Shown one piece after another: positions 1 through 11,494 of a DNA stretch of 21,067 nt. The notes beneath the pieces were generated by a model that ran no database searches, was not told where the DNA came from, and worked only from the letters and a program-made list of their open reading frames with translations. Position 1 is the first letter of the stretch. Every line of letters begins with the position of its first letter. Source of the stretch: Halobacteriales archaeon (GTDB lineage: Archaea > Halobacteriota > Halobacteria > Halobacteriales > Hikarchaeaceae); the NCBI GenBank assembly GCA_029941175.1, contig JAPYRM010000001.1:1-21067 (forward strand). The letters are read 5' to 3'. The position numbers and the translations under genes were made by a program.

Positions 1-483
1 CTACTAACCGATAAAGTATTACTCCAAAATCCCGACCCCATTTTTCACAAAGACGGACTTTTTGGACAACACATACCCAACACTCCTCATATACAACTCT
101 CTCTAGTCGAAGCTGTTTATTTGTGCAATTGTGGATCGTTATCTATAGATGGAGATGTATTGGGCCAAGGACGAAACATAGAAGGCGATCTATTCGACCA
201 CAGACTATCTGTCTACACGGCTTTACGCGAGCGCGGGTTGATACCCAAAACAGGATTTAAATTTGGATTCGATTTTCGAGTTTACCAAGATTTCAATACT
301 GATGAAGCCATGCTTCATTCTGAGTATCTAGTCAAAGTTATCAAAAGTGGACATATTTTTTCAACTAAAGAACTATCCCTAAATGTTCGCCTTGCAGTAG
401 GTGTTAGAAAACGAACACTTTTTGCAATTGTAGATGGGAGTAGTAATATCCGATGGGTCTTGGTGGAAAGGGTGACACCATGA
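1..483 (+). CDS. endA: tRNA-splicing endonuclease EndA, 3' part (5' end outside window)
   Basis: The reading frame is open from base 1, so the gene starts left of the window; 160 C-terminal residues are visible. EndA cuts bulge-helix-bulge (BHB) structures in intron-containing tRNAs and in archaeal pre-rRNA. Seen here: the LSLVEAVYL segment that precedes the catalytic domain (partial residues 33-41), then the three expected catalytic residues, Tyr95 in FRVY, His106 in HSEYLV and Lys137 in VRKR. Haloarchaeal EndA is usually about 340 aa with two repeated units, so roughly half is probably missing. A TTG at 121 could open a shorter frame but would remove conserved sequence, so I treat the whole frame from base 1 as coding. 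The stop overlaps the trpS start as ATGA (480-483), which implies translational coupling. Both flanking rRNA processing stems in this window contain the BHB motif this enzyme recognises. Confidence 0.93.
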   Translation, partial: LLTDKVLLQNPDPIFHKDGLFGQHIPNTPHIQLSLVEAVYLCNCGSLSIDGDVLGQGRNIEGDLFDHRLSVYTALRERGLIPKTGFKFGFDFRVYQDFNTDEAMLHSEYLVKVIKSGHIFSTKELSLNVRLAVGVRKRTLFAIVDGSSNIRWVLVERVTP

Positions 484-1994
484 ATAACAAATCTAGTAAG
501 GACAACAAGCACATTTCTATTGACCCTTGGGGATCATCAACCATCGAAGATTACAACGATCTATTCACCCAGTTTGGAATCTCAAAATTCGAGCATTTTC
601 TTCCTAATATTTCCCACCCCCATTATCTAATGCGCCGCGGAATAATATTTGGCCACCGCGGATATCAATCCATCATCAAAGCAATAAATTCCAAAAGTCC
701 GTTTTCAGTTCTTTCAGGTTTCATGCCAACTGGCGATCCTCATATTGGTCACAAAATGGTTTTCGATGAAATCGTTTGGCACCAAAAGCAAGGAGCAAAA
801 GCCTATGGATTAATAGCCGATCTCGAAGCACACGCAGCTAGAAAATTGAGCTGGAGTGAAATAGATGGCCACGCTAGGAATTATGTTTTAGCTCTCTTGG
901 CATCTGATTTCAATTTAGAAACTGGAGAGATTTATCGACAATCTGAAAATAGACAGGTCAGGGACTTGGCGTTTGAACTTGGAATCGAAACTAATTTTTC
1001 TGAGATGCAATCCATCTATGGTTTTTCTGGTAACACAGAACTGTCCCACATCCAAAGTGTATTGACACAAGCCGCTGATATCCTTTATCCCCAACTCGAT
1101 CACCCACAACCCACTGTCATACCCGTGGGTCCTGATCAAGATCCTCACCTAAGATTAACCAGAGATCTAGCGTCTCGCTTGCGTTTATTTTCCGTCACAG
1201 AAGCATACGCAAGTTTCGAGGCAGACCCAATGGAACTCGAATATCTTGAAACAGCATTTGATAAGTTATCTCCTACAAAAACCCCACTCCATTGCAATGA
1301 CGTAGCAGATTGGATTGAAAACGAAAATAAGCCAAGTGAAGTTCTCACCACCATAACCAATAAACTTAAAGAGGCCTCCAAAGAGGAATTTTATCCCCGA
1401 GTCAGAGTAATTAACCACCGTGCCACTTCCGACCTCTTCAAAAAGTTAGAATCTAGAATATCTGAGAACAAACAAACATACAAACAACACCTAGATGTCT
1501 TCGACGCCTCTCACGACGAGATCGACAACATAGTGAGGGAGTTTGAGATCGAACACGGTGGATATGGGTTCTACCCACCTCTATCTTTGTATCATCGATT
1601 CATGAGCGGTCTTACCGGGGGCAAAATGTCTTCTTCTATTCCTGATAGCTATATCAGTTTGTTTGAAGATCCCGAAAGTGGATATCAAAAGGTAAAACAA
1701 TCTATAACTGGCGGGAGGGAATCTGCGAAACTTCAACGTGAATTGGGAGGTGAAGCCGACAAGTGCCCTGTCTACGAACTATATGCCTATCTCTTGACGC
1801 AAGACGACGATTCTTACGCACAACGAGTCTACGAAGAATGCACAAATGGAACTCGACTTTGTGGAGACTGTAAAGAAGAAGCAGCAAATCTAATGCGAGA
1901 ATTCTTAAAGGATTATCAACAAAAAATAAAAGAAGTTGAACCACTATTGGAAAAATTAAATTTTAACATCTCTAATCCCGAGGAAAACTCTTAA
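480..1994 (+). CDS. trpS: Tryptophanyl-tRNA synthetase
   Basis: Class I aminoacyl-tRNA synthetase that charges tRNA-Trp in the cytosol; 504 aa. The Rossmann-fold signatures are visible: PHIGH at about residues 87-91 (HIGH motif, within MPTGDPHIGH) and KMSSS at about 382-386 (KMSKS motif, within TGGKMSSS). The segment IPVGPDQDPHLRLTRDLA (about 214-231) is typical of archaeal and eukaryotic TrpS. An extra charged stretch of about 100 residues lies between the FSVTEAYASFE segment and the KMSSS region; as I recall, haloarchaeal TrpS has a similar insertion. I chose the ATG at 480 because it overlaps the endA stop (ATGA) and has GGTG about six bases upstream, matching the 16S 3' end; an in-frame ATG at 453 is less likely. 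The stop is immediately followed by the pheS start. Confidence 0.96.
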   Translation: MNNKSSKDNKHISIDPWGSSTIEDYNDLFTQFGISKFEHFLPNISHPHYLMRRGIIFGHRGYQSIIKAINSKSPFSVLSGFMPTGDPHIGHKMVFDEIVWHQKQGAKAYGLIADLEAHAARKLSWSEIDGHARNYVLALLASDFNLETGEIYRQSENRQVRDLAFELGIETNFSEMQSIYGFSGNTELSHIQSVLTQAADILYPQLDHPQPTVIPVGPDQDPHLRLTRDLASRLRLFSVTEAYASFEADPMELEYLETAFDKLSPTKTPLHCNDVADWIENENKPSEVLTTITNKLKEASKEEFYPRVRVINHRATSDLFKKLESRISENKQTYKQHLDVFDASHDEIDNIVREFEIEHGGYGFYPPLSLYHRFMSGLTGGKMSSSIPDSYISLFEDPESGYQKVKQSITGGRESAKLQRELGGEADKCPVYELYAYLLTQDDDSYAQRVYEECTNGTRLCGDCKEEAANLMREFLKDYQQKIKEVEPLLEKLNFNISNPEENS

Positions 1995-3503
1995 ATGACT
2001 ATCAAACTCCCGCAAAACCAAAAAATAGTTTTCGAAACAATAAGCCTCACTGAAGAGAAAACATTCGATCAAATATCCGAAGAAACCAATCTCAAATCCG
2101 AATACATATCGGGTGCTTCATTCGCATTAGAAGAACAAGGATTAATCTCAATAACCACTCATCCCATTTCTGAATTCTCACTCACGGACGAAGGGTCTCA
2201 TTACTTACAACACTCTTTACCCGAACTACGACTTTACGAGGCCGTACGACTACTAGGTGAACTTGGAACCAAATTTGATCTGCCTCAAGCCATTGATAAA
2301 TCTTCTCTCGATAAAAACGAAGTCAGTGTGGCACTATCAAATTATGCCCGAAAAGATTATGGCACAATCAATCAAGGAAAAATAGTATCTTCTCGTGAAT
2401 TTGACATTCAATCAGACCCCGAACAAGTTGCTCTTACATCCATTAACCAGGGCACAGAAATTGACCAATCAGTAATAGCAAGACTTGAGTCGAGGGGGTT
2501 GATAAATATCAACCAACTCACGAAACGATCTGTAATTTTAACTAAAAAAGGAGCCTCAGAGCGCAAGAAAGGCGTGCAAATATCTAAAAGCATAACTAGC
2601 CTTACGCCTCAGATGCTGTCCCAAGGTAATTGGGAACATCTAGAATATACAACATATAACGTCGAGGCCGAAGCAGCACCTCACATAGGAGGACGAGTAC
2701 ACATCCTTCGTGAAACCGCCGAGAAAGTCAAAGACACACTAGTCAGTATGGGATTCCAAGAAATGGAAGGTCCCCATGCCGACTCAGAATTTTGGATCAA
2801 TGATTGTTTGTTCATGCCGCAAGACCACCCCGCAAGAACTCATTGGGATCAATTTGCACTTTCTGTGCCTCCTGCACAAAATTTACCTCCTGATCTAGTC
2901 AAAAAAGTACAAAGTGCCCATCTCAATGGCGTTGGAACTGATGGGGATGGTTACCATTCCCCTTGGTCGGAAGATGTTGCACTTGGAGTCGATCTCCGTG
3001 GTCATACAACTTCTCTATCCATGCGATATCTTTCAGGACAAGCAATAGGCCATCTCGAACCCCCTCAAAGATTTTTCTCCGTGGAAAAAGTCTACAGAAA
3101 CGACACGTTAGACCCTACCCATTTACTTGAATTTTTCCAGATTGAAGGCTGGGTCATGGCGGAAAATTTATCGGTTAGAGATCTTATGGGCACTTTCACA
3201 GAATTTTACCGCCAATTTGGAATAACCAATCTCAAGTTTAAACCCCATTACAATCCCTACACCGAACCAAGCTTCGAACTTTTTGGAGAACACCCCCGAA
3301 CAGGAAAACTGATCGAAATAGGGAACTCCGGTATTTTCCGAGACGAGGTTTTACGCCCCCTCGGAGTTACCTGTGACGTCATGGCATGGGGATTGGCCCT
3401 CGAACGACTCCTAATGCTAATGTATGGCTTCGAAGACATACGAGACGTTCACGGAACTCTCTGTGATTTACAATTGTTACGATCCACGGAGGTATCTTAC
3501 TAA
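1995..3503 (+). CDS. pheS: Phenylalanyl-tRNA synthetase alpha subunit
   Basis: Catalytic alpha subunit of the alpha2-beta2 class II synthetase that charges tRNA-Phe; 502 aa, the usual archaeal length. The N-terminal 200 or so residues look like repeated winged-helix (tRNA-binding) units, for example LEEQGLI near 45-51 and ESRGLI near 165-170. The catalytic core follows: motif 1 region with SEFWINDCLFMPQDHPAR (about 264-281), motif 2 FFSVEKVYRND plus LEFFQIEG (about 360-385), and motif 3 GLALERLLMLMYG (about 466-478). The ATG directly abuts the trpS stop with no spacer, so it is almost certainly co-transcribed and coupled with trpS. Its stop overlaps the pheT ATG by one base (TAATG). Confidence 0.97.
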   Translation: MTIKLPQNQKIVFETISLTEEKTFDQISEETNLKSEYISGASFALEEQGLISITTHPISEFSLTDEGSHYLQHSLPELRLYEAVRLLGELGTKFDLPQAIDKSSLDKNEVSVALSNYARKDYGTINQGKIVSSREFDIQSDPEQVALTSINQGTEIDQSVIARLESRGLININQLTKRSVILTKKGASERKKGVQISKSITSLTPQMLSQGNWEHLEYTTYNVEAEAAPHIGGRVHILRETAEKVKDTLVSMGFQEMEGPHADSEFWINDCLFMPQDHPARTHWDQFALSVPPAQNLPPDLVKKVQSAHLNGVGTDGDGYHSPWSEDVALGVDLRGHTTSLSMRYLSGQAIGHLEPPQRFFSVEKVYRNDTLDPTHLLEFFQIEGWVMAENLSVRDLMGTFTEFYRQFGITNLKFKPHYNPYTEPSFELFGEHPRTGKLIEIGNSGIFRDEVLRPLGVTCDVMAWGLALERLLMLMYGFEDIRDVHGTLCDLQLLRSTEVSY

Positions 3504-5230
3504 TGCCCGTTGTAATTCTTCACCCAAATCTTTTAAGAAAAATGACTGGCGTGGAAACCACTGATGAAAAATTAAAAGAAGATCTATTTAATTTGGGCCT
3601 TGAATTCGATGGGGAAGACGAAGATGGAAATTTCCAATTAGAGTTCGCACCCGATAGACTAGATCGGCTCTCAACCGAAGGAATTGCACGATCTTTGAGA
3701 TATTACTATGGTCAAGATCGAGGAGTTTTCATCCCCCCGCTCAATCCTCCCACTTGGACCATTTTCCTACGCCATCCCATTCTCCACAAACGCCCCTATG
3801 TCACTGGTGCCATTGCCCGTGGGATCAAACTAGATGATTCTATTTTGAAATCTCTTATCCAATTACAAGAGAAACTTCACGACACAATCGGTAGGGGTAG
3901 GGCAAAAGGATCTATTGGTATACACGATCTTTCTATGATCAAAACCACTGAAACCTCAGATGGGATGTCTTCTATCTCGTATAGGGGAACTGTTCCTTCA
4001 GAACCATCTTTTGTCCCTCTAGGACTCAAAGAAGAATTAACCCCCGAGCAGGTACTTGAATCTCATCCAACTGGCAAAAAGTACACAAAACTTGTAGATG
4101 GCGATCAACAATTCCCCGCCTTTTTTGATGACCTTGGATTATTCTCATTGCCCCCCATAATCAACAGTGCTCGTACCGAAGTAACCATTGATTCTAGAGA
4201 TTTACTTATTGAAATGACTGGGACCGACCAATGGACCATCGACCGAATGCTTAACATTATTTGTTATGCTTTAGAAGCCCACGGGGCAACCCTCGAGGAG
4301 ATCAATATTCAAACGCCCGATGGCACAGTCCGAAAACCAGATTTCTCTATTGATACTAAAAACATTGATCATGCTAGGATAGAACAAGTCCTCGGCACTC
4401 GCTTTTCTCCCAACGATGTAATTGACCTACTCGAACGTTCTGGATTAGATGGCAAAGCCATCGTACCCCCCTATCGAGGCGAGATCTCCCCTCAAGAATC
4501 TCAATATAGAGTCGCCATACCCCCATATCGAGTTGATGTTCTTCACCCTCTTGATATAATTGATGATATCGGTAGGACTTATGGTTTTCATAAACTCAAA
4601 CCACGTTACCCTGCGGTAGCAACTATAGGGGGAAGAACTGCAAATTCAAGTCTAGAACGAGCTATACGACAGGTCCTAATTGGAAGCGGATTTGAAGATT
4701 TACTTAATTTCAATTTAACAAACAAAACTGAGAATTTCTCTAAAATGAAATTGAAAGGCGGCATAGAGGCATATGGATATCACGATCCAGTTGAGATACT
4801 TGAACCCTATTCTGCAGAGTACACAATCATCCGGACATGGGTACTCCCTTCACTTTTAATGGTACTAGAAAACAATACTCATCGGGCGTATCCCCAAAAT
4901 CTAATTGAGATCGGGTTCACAGCAAAGTTAGACCCTACGAAGGACACGGGGGTGGGAGAAAATCACGCCATAGCCGCTACTATCACACATTCTCAAGCCT
5001 CTTACGAAGAATCCAAATCAAAATTACAAGTCCTTTGCCAAAGATTCAATAAAAGACTCGAAACTCTTCCCATCTCTCACCCCACTTTCATCGAGGGCAG
5101 AACCGCCTCTATCGTCATCGATGGAGAACCTAAAGGAATTCTTGGAGAAATACACCCCGAGGTCCTCAGTCTACATGGCATCGAACTCCCCGTTTCAGCA
5201 TTTGAGTTGTCACTCAACTCTTTCATTTAA
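3503..5230 (+). CDS. pheT: Phenylalanyl-tRNA synthetase beta subunit
   Basis: Structural and editing beta subunit of PheRS; 575 aa, matching the shorter archaeal/eukaryotic-type PheT without the bacterial N-terminal EMAP-like extension. Visible family features: the N-terminal segment with FAPDRLDRLSTEG (about 49-61), the B3/B4 domain with IHDLSMIK (about 139-146), the B5 domain in the 270-370 range ending in PPYRVDVLHPLDIIDDIGR, and a catalytic-core-like C-terminal domain with degenerate class II motifs. The start ATG overlaps the pheS stop; a strong ribosome-binding site, GGAGGT, lies at 3488-3493, inside pheS. This is the last gene of the endA-trpS-pheS-pheT cluster. Confidence 0.97.
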   Translation: MPVVILHPNLLRKMTGVETTDEKLKEDLFNLGLEFDGEDEDGNFQLEFAPDRLDRLSTEGIARSLRYYYGQDRGVFIPPLNPPTWTIFLRHPILHKRPYVTGAIARGIKLDDSILKSLIQLQEKLHDTIGRGRAKGSIGIHDLSMIKTTETSDGMSSISYRGTVPSEPSFVPLGLKEELTPEQVLESHPTGKKYTKLVDGDQQFPAFFDDLGLFSLPPIINSARTEVTIDSRDLLIEMTGTDQWTIDRMLNIICYALEAHGATLEEINIQTPDGTVRKPDFSIDTKNIDHARIEQVLGTRFSPNDVIDLLERSGLDGKAIVPPYRGEISPQESQYRVAIPPYRVDVLHPLDIIDDIGRTYGFHKLKPRYPAVATIGGRTANSSLERAIRQVLIGSGFEDLLNFNLTNKTENFSKMKLKGGIEAYGYHDPVEILEPYSAEYTIIRTWVLPSLLMVLENNTHRAYPQNLIEIGFTAKLDPTKDTGVGENHAIAATITHSQASYEESKSKLQVLCQRFNKRLETLPISHPTFIEGRTASIVIDGEPKGILGEIHPEVLSLHGIELPVSAFELSLNSFI

Positions 5231-5271
5231 CCCTCCCAATTAACCCCTCAAAACCCCATTTTAGTGTAATA

Positions 5272-5291
5272 TTTTGACATTTGTGTCAAAA
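5272..5291. repeat. Perfect 8-bp palindrome between pheT and the MC1 gene
   Basis: TTTTGACA and TGTCAAAA are exact inverted copies separated by the 4-base loop TTTG. The element lies 41 bases after the pheT stop and about 30 bases before the first TATA-like box (5322-5329). The downstream sequence on the + strand is A-rich rather than T-rich, so it is not a clear transcription terminator for pheT. It could be a pheT 3'-end hairpin or an operator upstream of the MC1 gene. The palindrome is seen; its role is open. Confidence 0.5.
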
Positions 5292-5321
5292 AAATCAAAA
5301 AACACCTCCTTATAATGTCTA

Positions 5322-5371
5322 CTATATAAAGATGTGGTCGATCTGAGGCCATATTTTCCGATATATTTATA
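5322..5371 (+). promoter_or_regulatory. Candidate promoter(s) for the MC1 gene
   Basis: Two TATA-like boxes face the MC1 gene: CTATATAAAG near 5322-5330 and GATATATTTATAA near 5360-5372. The second would place transcription start about 25 bases downstream, near 5392, giving a leader of roughly 15-18 bases that contains GGTGG (5396-5400) as ribosome-binding site. Inferred from spacing only. Confidence 0.45.
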
Positions 5372-5409
5372 ACCTGCCCTCTTCACCGTCCTCATGGTGG
5401 AATCAAACC

Positions 5410-5718
5410 ATGGTACGTGAAGATGGAAAGCGAAATTTCGCTCTTCAAGACCGAGCAGGAAACGAATCAAGTGTATTTAGCGGCAACACACCAAGACAAG
5501 CAGCCCTTAAAGCTGCCCGAAGACTCGACGATGTTGGTGACAACGAAGCAGGCGCTAGACGCGTAGAAATAAGGATGAGAGAACGGGGAACAAACAAAGT
5601 GCATATTTACGATGCATGGGCATGGATGACCACTGCCCCACCCGATTCTCCTAGCTGGATGCCTAGCAGATTAAAAGAAGCAAACGTTTCTAAAAAAGGC
5701 ATCGAACGCATCGACTAA
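5410..5718 (+). CDS. Archaeal non-histone chromosomal protein MC1
   Basis: Small DNA-binding and DNA-bending chromatin protein of the MC1 family, 102 aa, close to the usual size (about 93-105). Recognised from the run of family features: NFALQDRAGNESSVF (about 9-23), TPRQAALKAARR (about 27-38), a basic and acidic mix VEIRMRERG (about 52-60), VHIYDAWAW (about 64-72), then PSWMP (81-85) and a lysine-containing tail. MC1 is known from Methanosarcina relatives and haloarchaea, where it acts as an abundant nucleoid protein. The start ATG at 5410 is preceded by GGTGG at 5396-5400; another ATG at 5394 is out of frame and stops after eight codons. The gene stands alone between pheT and the rRNA operon and ends in a strong stem and T-run terminator. 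Confidence 0.9.
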   Translation: MVREDGKRNFALQDRAGNESSVFSGNTPRQAALKAARRLDDVGDNEAGARRVEIRMRERGTNKVHIYDAWAWMTTAPPDSPSWMPSRLKEANVSKKGIERID

Positions 5719-5742
5719 GATCTTCATTAAAGATCTTTTTTT
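5717..5742 (+). terminator. Terminator after the MC1 gene
   Basis: AAGATCTT (5717-5724), a 5-base loop, AAGATCTT again (5730-5737), then a run of seven T from 5736 to 5742. The palindromic octamer occurs twice, so the two copies pair into an 8-bp stem. It overlaps the MC1 stop codon and separates that gene from the rRNA operon. Confidence 0.75.
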
Positions 5743-5893
5743 ACGTTTTATTTTCATAAGTAGTCCCATCTTTCAATCTTCTAACACTGTTAGTCATTCT
5801 CACACATAACGCATGAGGGAGATCCGGTGGGTTTAATATCACCCAATTGAGATAATAGGTCCGAGCTTCGTCATAAGAAGCAAAACGAGGTGA

Positions 5894-5931
5894 AGATCTT
5901 GCCCCTGCGGTATTCCGTACAGACAAGATCT
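5894..5931 (+). repeat. Structured inverted repeat in the rRNA operon leader
   Basis: AGATCTTG (5894-5901) pairs exactly with CAAGATCT (5924-5931). Inside, CTGCGG and CCG-TA-CAG around the loop TATT can pair with a small bulge, giving a nested hairpin. No T-run follows, so it does not look like a terminator. The core octamer AAGATCTT is the same one used in the MC1 terminator about 170 bases upstream. Confidence 0.5.
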
Positions 5932-5978
5932 GATGTTAACGCATAATACGAAACTTGGGAGATATTTTTTCTCCCACT

Positions 5979-6021
5979 TAGACAGTTTCGGTGAATCCCG
6001 ATCAGTTCCTCTGAATATATC
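5979..6021 (+). other. 16S processing stem, 5' strand, with bulge-helix-bulge
   Basis: Pairs with 7588-7626 downstream of 16S. The outer helix is 5979-5989 with 7616-7626; the 4-bp central helix is GGTG (5990-5993) with CACT (7609-7612); the 3-nt bulges are AAT (5994-5996) and ACA (7613-7615); the inner helix is CCCGATCAG (5997-6005) onward with 7600-7608. Several pairs are G-U, so complementarity is kept without identity. This is the canonical BHB substrate of archaeal splicing endonuclease and releases pre-16S. Confidence 0.88.
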
Positions 6022-6080
6022 AACTTTCAAAAATGGAGGACACAACACAGTGTTCGTCAACCCAGACTAATTGTCTGGGA

Positions 6081-7552
<1,472 letters not shown>

Positions 7553-7587
7553 ATTGAACGGGACCAGGCTATACGCCTGGCCCACAA

Positions 7588-7626
7588 GATATAGGGGAGC
7601 TGATCGGGCACTACAGGAACTGTCTA
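7588..7626 (+). other. 16S processing stem, 3' strand, with bulge-helix-bulge
   Basis: Partner of 5979-6021; contains the downstream 3-nt bulge ACA at 7613-7615 next to the 4-bp central helix CACT (7609-7612). A local hairpin, CCAGGC/GCCTGG at 7564-7580, sits between the 16S 3' end and this stem. Confidence 0.88.
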
Positions 7627-7660
7627 TATTTTATGCGTCCCTTCTTTCAGAATGAAGGGT

Positions 7661-7732
7661 GGGCCCATAACTCAGCGGTAGAGTGCTGCCTTTGCAAGGC
7701 AGAAGCCCTGGGTTCGAATCCCAGTGGGTCCA
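7661..7732 (+). tRNA. tRNA-Ala (anticodon TGC)
   Basis: Full cloverleaf of 72 nt: acceptor GGGCCCA with TGGGTCC, anticodon stem CTGCC/GGCAG around the loop TTTGCAA (anticodon TGC at 7693-7695), T arm CTGGG-TTCGAAT-CCCAG, and discriminator A at 7732. CCA is not encoded. It lies in the 16S-23S spacer, the position of tRNA-Ala in haloarchaeal rRNA operons. Confidence 0.97.
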
Positions 7733-8013
7733 TGTCGAAGAAAGTTGAATTTCACATGATGTTCAATTTCAACCACGGCAAACACATGCACTACTCCGTG
7801 AAATCGAGAGTAGGAAGGATCTGAGTACGTCCACTTCACACTACGGACGATTCTATGAAGGTCATTTATACGCACATGACTCTCACCCGCTTCCCCTTTT
7901 AGGGTCGTGGTGAGAGTCAGAGTCCAAGAACTGAATTTATAATAAAGTTCTATTCTTGGGCTCACCCAGGCGAAAACTGGATCTGTATGATAAATACAGA
8001 TAGTATCTATAAC
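7733..8013 (+). other. tRNA-Ala to 23S spacer
   Basis: About 280 bases with no supported gene. It holds an 11-bp perfect hairpin (7877-7887 with 7909-7919), a second hairpin GTCCAAGAA/TTCTTGGGC (7922-7930 with 7953-7961) whose loop contains the TATA-like TTTATAATAAAG, and the 5' strand of the 23S processing stem. The TATA-like loop could be an internal promoter starting RNA near 7965, just before the 23S stem; that is inference from spacing. Confidence 0.6.
7964..8009 (+). other. 23S processing stem, 5' strand, with bulge-helix-bulge
   Basis: Pairs with 10931-10971. Outer helix ACCCA (7964-7968) with TGGGT (10967-10971); central 4 bp GGCG (7969-7972) with CGCT (10960-10963); 3-nt bulges AAA (7973-7975) and AAT (10964-10966); then a continuous inner helix of about 18 bp from 7976 to 7993 with 10942-10959, including three G-U pairs. 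A canonical BHB for excision of pre-23S. Confidence 0.88.
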
Positions 8014-10922
<2,909 letters not shown>

Positions 10923-10930
10923 ATTTATGA

Positions 10931-10971
10931 TCTATCCAGAATTATCGTATAGGTCCAGTCGCTAATTGGGT
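10931..10971 (+). other. 23S processing stem, 3' strand, with bulge-helix-bulge
   Basis: Partner of 7964-8009; the downstream 3-nt bulge AAT is at 10964-10966 beside the central CGCT (10960-10963). Confidence 0.88.
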
Positions 10972-11078
10972 TGTGCGTTATATATAATACAAAACCGACA
11001 CTGGCCAAGCTAACTCGATGAGTTTGAGAATGCTATTTACTTGCATTCTTTCAAGCGGTTCAATTCCGCAAGTCGGCA

Positions 11079-11306
11079 TTAAGGCGGCCATAGTGGCGGG
11101 GAAACTCCCGTACCCATCCCGAACACGGAAGATAAGCCCGCCTACGTTCCCTTGAGTACTGGAGTGCGCGAGCCTCTGGGAAATCCGGCCCGAAAGGGTG
11201 ATTCGGTTATGTGCTGAGGGGTGTCAAGATTAGTACGTGCTGGGTTCGTCCCGGCGGAAGGTTAAGTGCCCTGTCGACGCATATAATTGGTCGTTCGCTG
11301 CCTTTC
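11079..11306 (+). rRNA. rrf: 5S ribosomal RNA with a long internal insertion
   Basis: The first 110 or so bases match haloarchaeal 5S closely: TTAAGGCGGCCATAG, CCCATCCCGAACACGGAAGA, TAAGCCCGCC, and GAGTACTGGAGTGCGCGAGC through CTCTGGGAAATCCGG (ending near 11188). The expected 3' strand of the terminal helix (TTCGCCGCC in relatives) does not follow. It appears instead at 11294-11304 as TTCGCTGCCTT, whose GCTGCCTT pairs with the 5' strand AAGGCGGC (11081-11088, one G-U). The gene is then about 226-228 nt instead of about 122. The extra sequence can be closed by a 12-bp helix, 11203-11214 with 11279-11290, and contains the hairpins CCC-GAAA-GGG (11189-11198) and GCTGGG/CCCGGC (11239-11255). The length and placement resemble the 5S insertion known in Halococcus morrhuae. 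Confidence 0.85.
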
Positions 11307-11400
11307 CATTCATATTTTCATACTTCTAGCGACAGCGGCGCCTGTTTTCTATATACCTGATCACAACGGTTAACTATTCAAGGCGAAAACATGACCCTGC
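11307..11400 (+). promoter_or_regulatory. 5S to tRNA-Cys spacer with possible internal promoter
   Basis: A short weak hairpin with a T-run (ACAG...CTGTTTT, about 11332-11346) follows the 5S, then a TATA-like TTCTATATACC (about 11347-11357). This box would start RNA near 11377, about 24 bases before tRNA-Cys, so the tRNA may have its own promoter. Inference from spacing. Confidence 0.35.
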
Positions 11401-11472
11401 GCATAGGTGGCAGAGTGGTTACGCGTCCGCCTGCAGAGCGGATATACGCCGGTTCAAATCCGGCCCTATGCT
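11401..11472 (+). tRNA. tRNA-Cys (anticodon GCA)
   Basis: 72-nt cloverleaf: acceptor GCATAGG with CCTATGC, anticodon stem TCCGC/GCGGA around CTGCAGA (anticodon GCA at 11433-11435), T arm GCCGG-TTCAAAT-CCGGC, and discriminator T at 11472 as expected for tRNA-Cys. No encoded CCA. It closes the rRNA operon, as is usual in haloarchaea, and converges with mobA after 22 bases. Confidence 0.95.
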
Positions 11473-11494
11473 TATCTCTCTAACTTGTAATTTC

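Larger units (their letters stand above)
5743..6080 (+). promoter_or_regulatory. rRNA operon promoter and leader region
   Basis: 338 bases without a convincing gene. They must hold the rRNA promoter(s). Candidate TATA-like sites are TTTAATA (5834-5840) and CATAATAC (5942-5949); the latter would start RNA near 5970, just before the 16S processing stem. A hairpin TGGGAG/CTCCCA with a T-rich loop occupies 5956-5976. A longer hairpin lies at 5894-5931. Just before the 16S, CCCAGAC/GTCTGGG forms a 7-bp hairpin (6061-6079). The promoter assignment is by position and base composition only. Confidence 0.5.

Noticed and set aside
453..479. Upstream ATG for trpS
   Set aside because: It would add nine residues and lies inside endA; the ATG at 480 has a better ribosome-binding site and the usual ATGA overlap.
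5261..5470. 69-codon minus-strand frame opposite the MC1 gene start
   Set aside because: Overlaps the MC1 promoter and coding start; no family resemblance or start signal.
5741..5926. 61-codon minus-strand frame in the rRNA promoter region with protein-like composition
   Set aside because: Only a TTG start is possible because a stop lies four codons upstream, no ribosome-binding site is seen, and the stretch must contain the rRNA promoter. An open frame of this length is expected by chance.
5839..6060. 73-codon minus-strand frame across the 16S leader
   Set aside because: It covers the 16S processing stem, whose base pairing fully explains the sequence.
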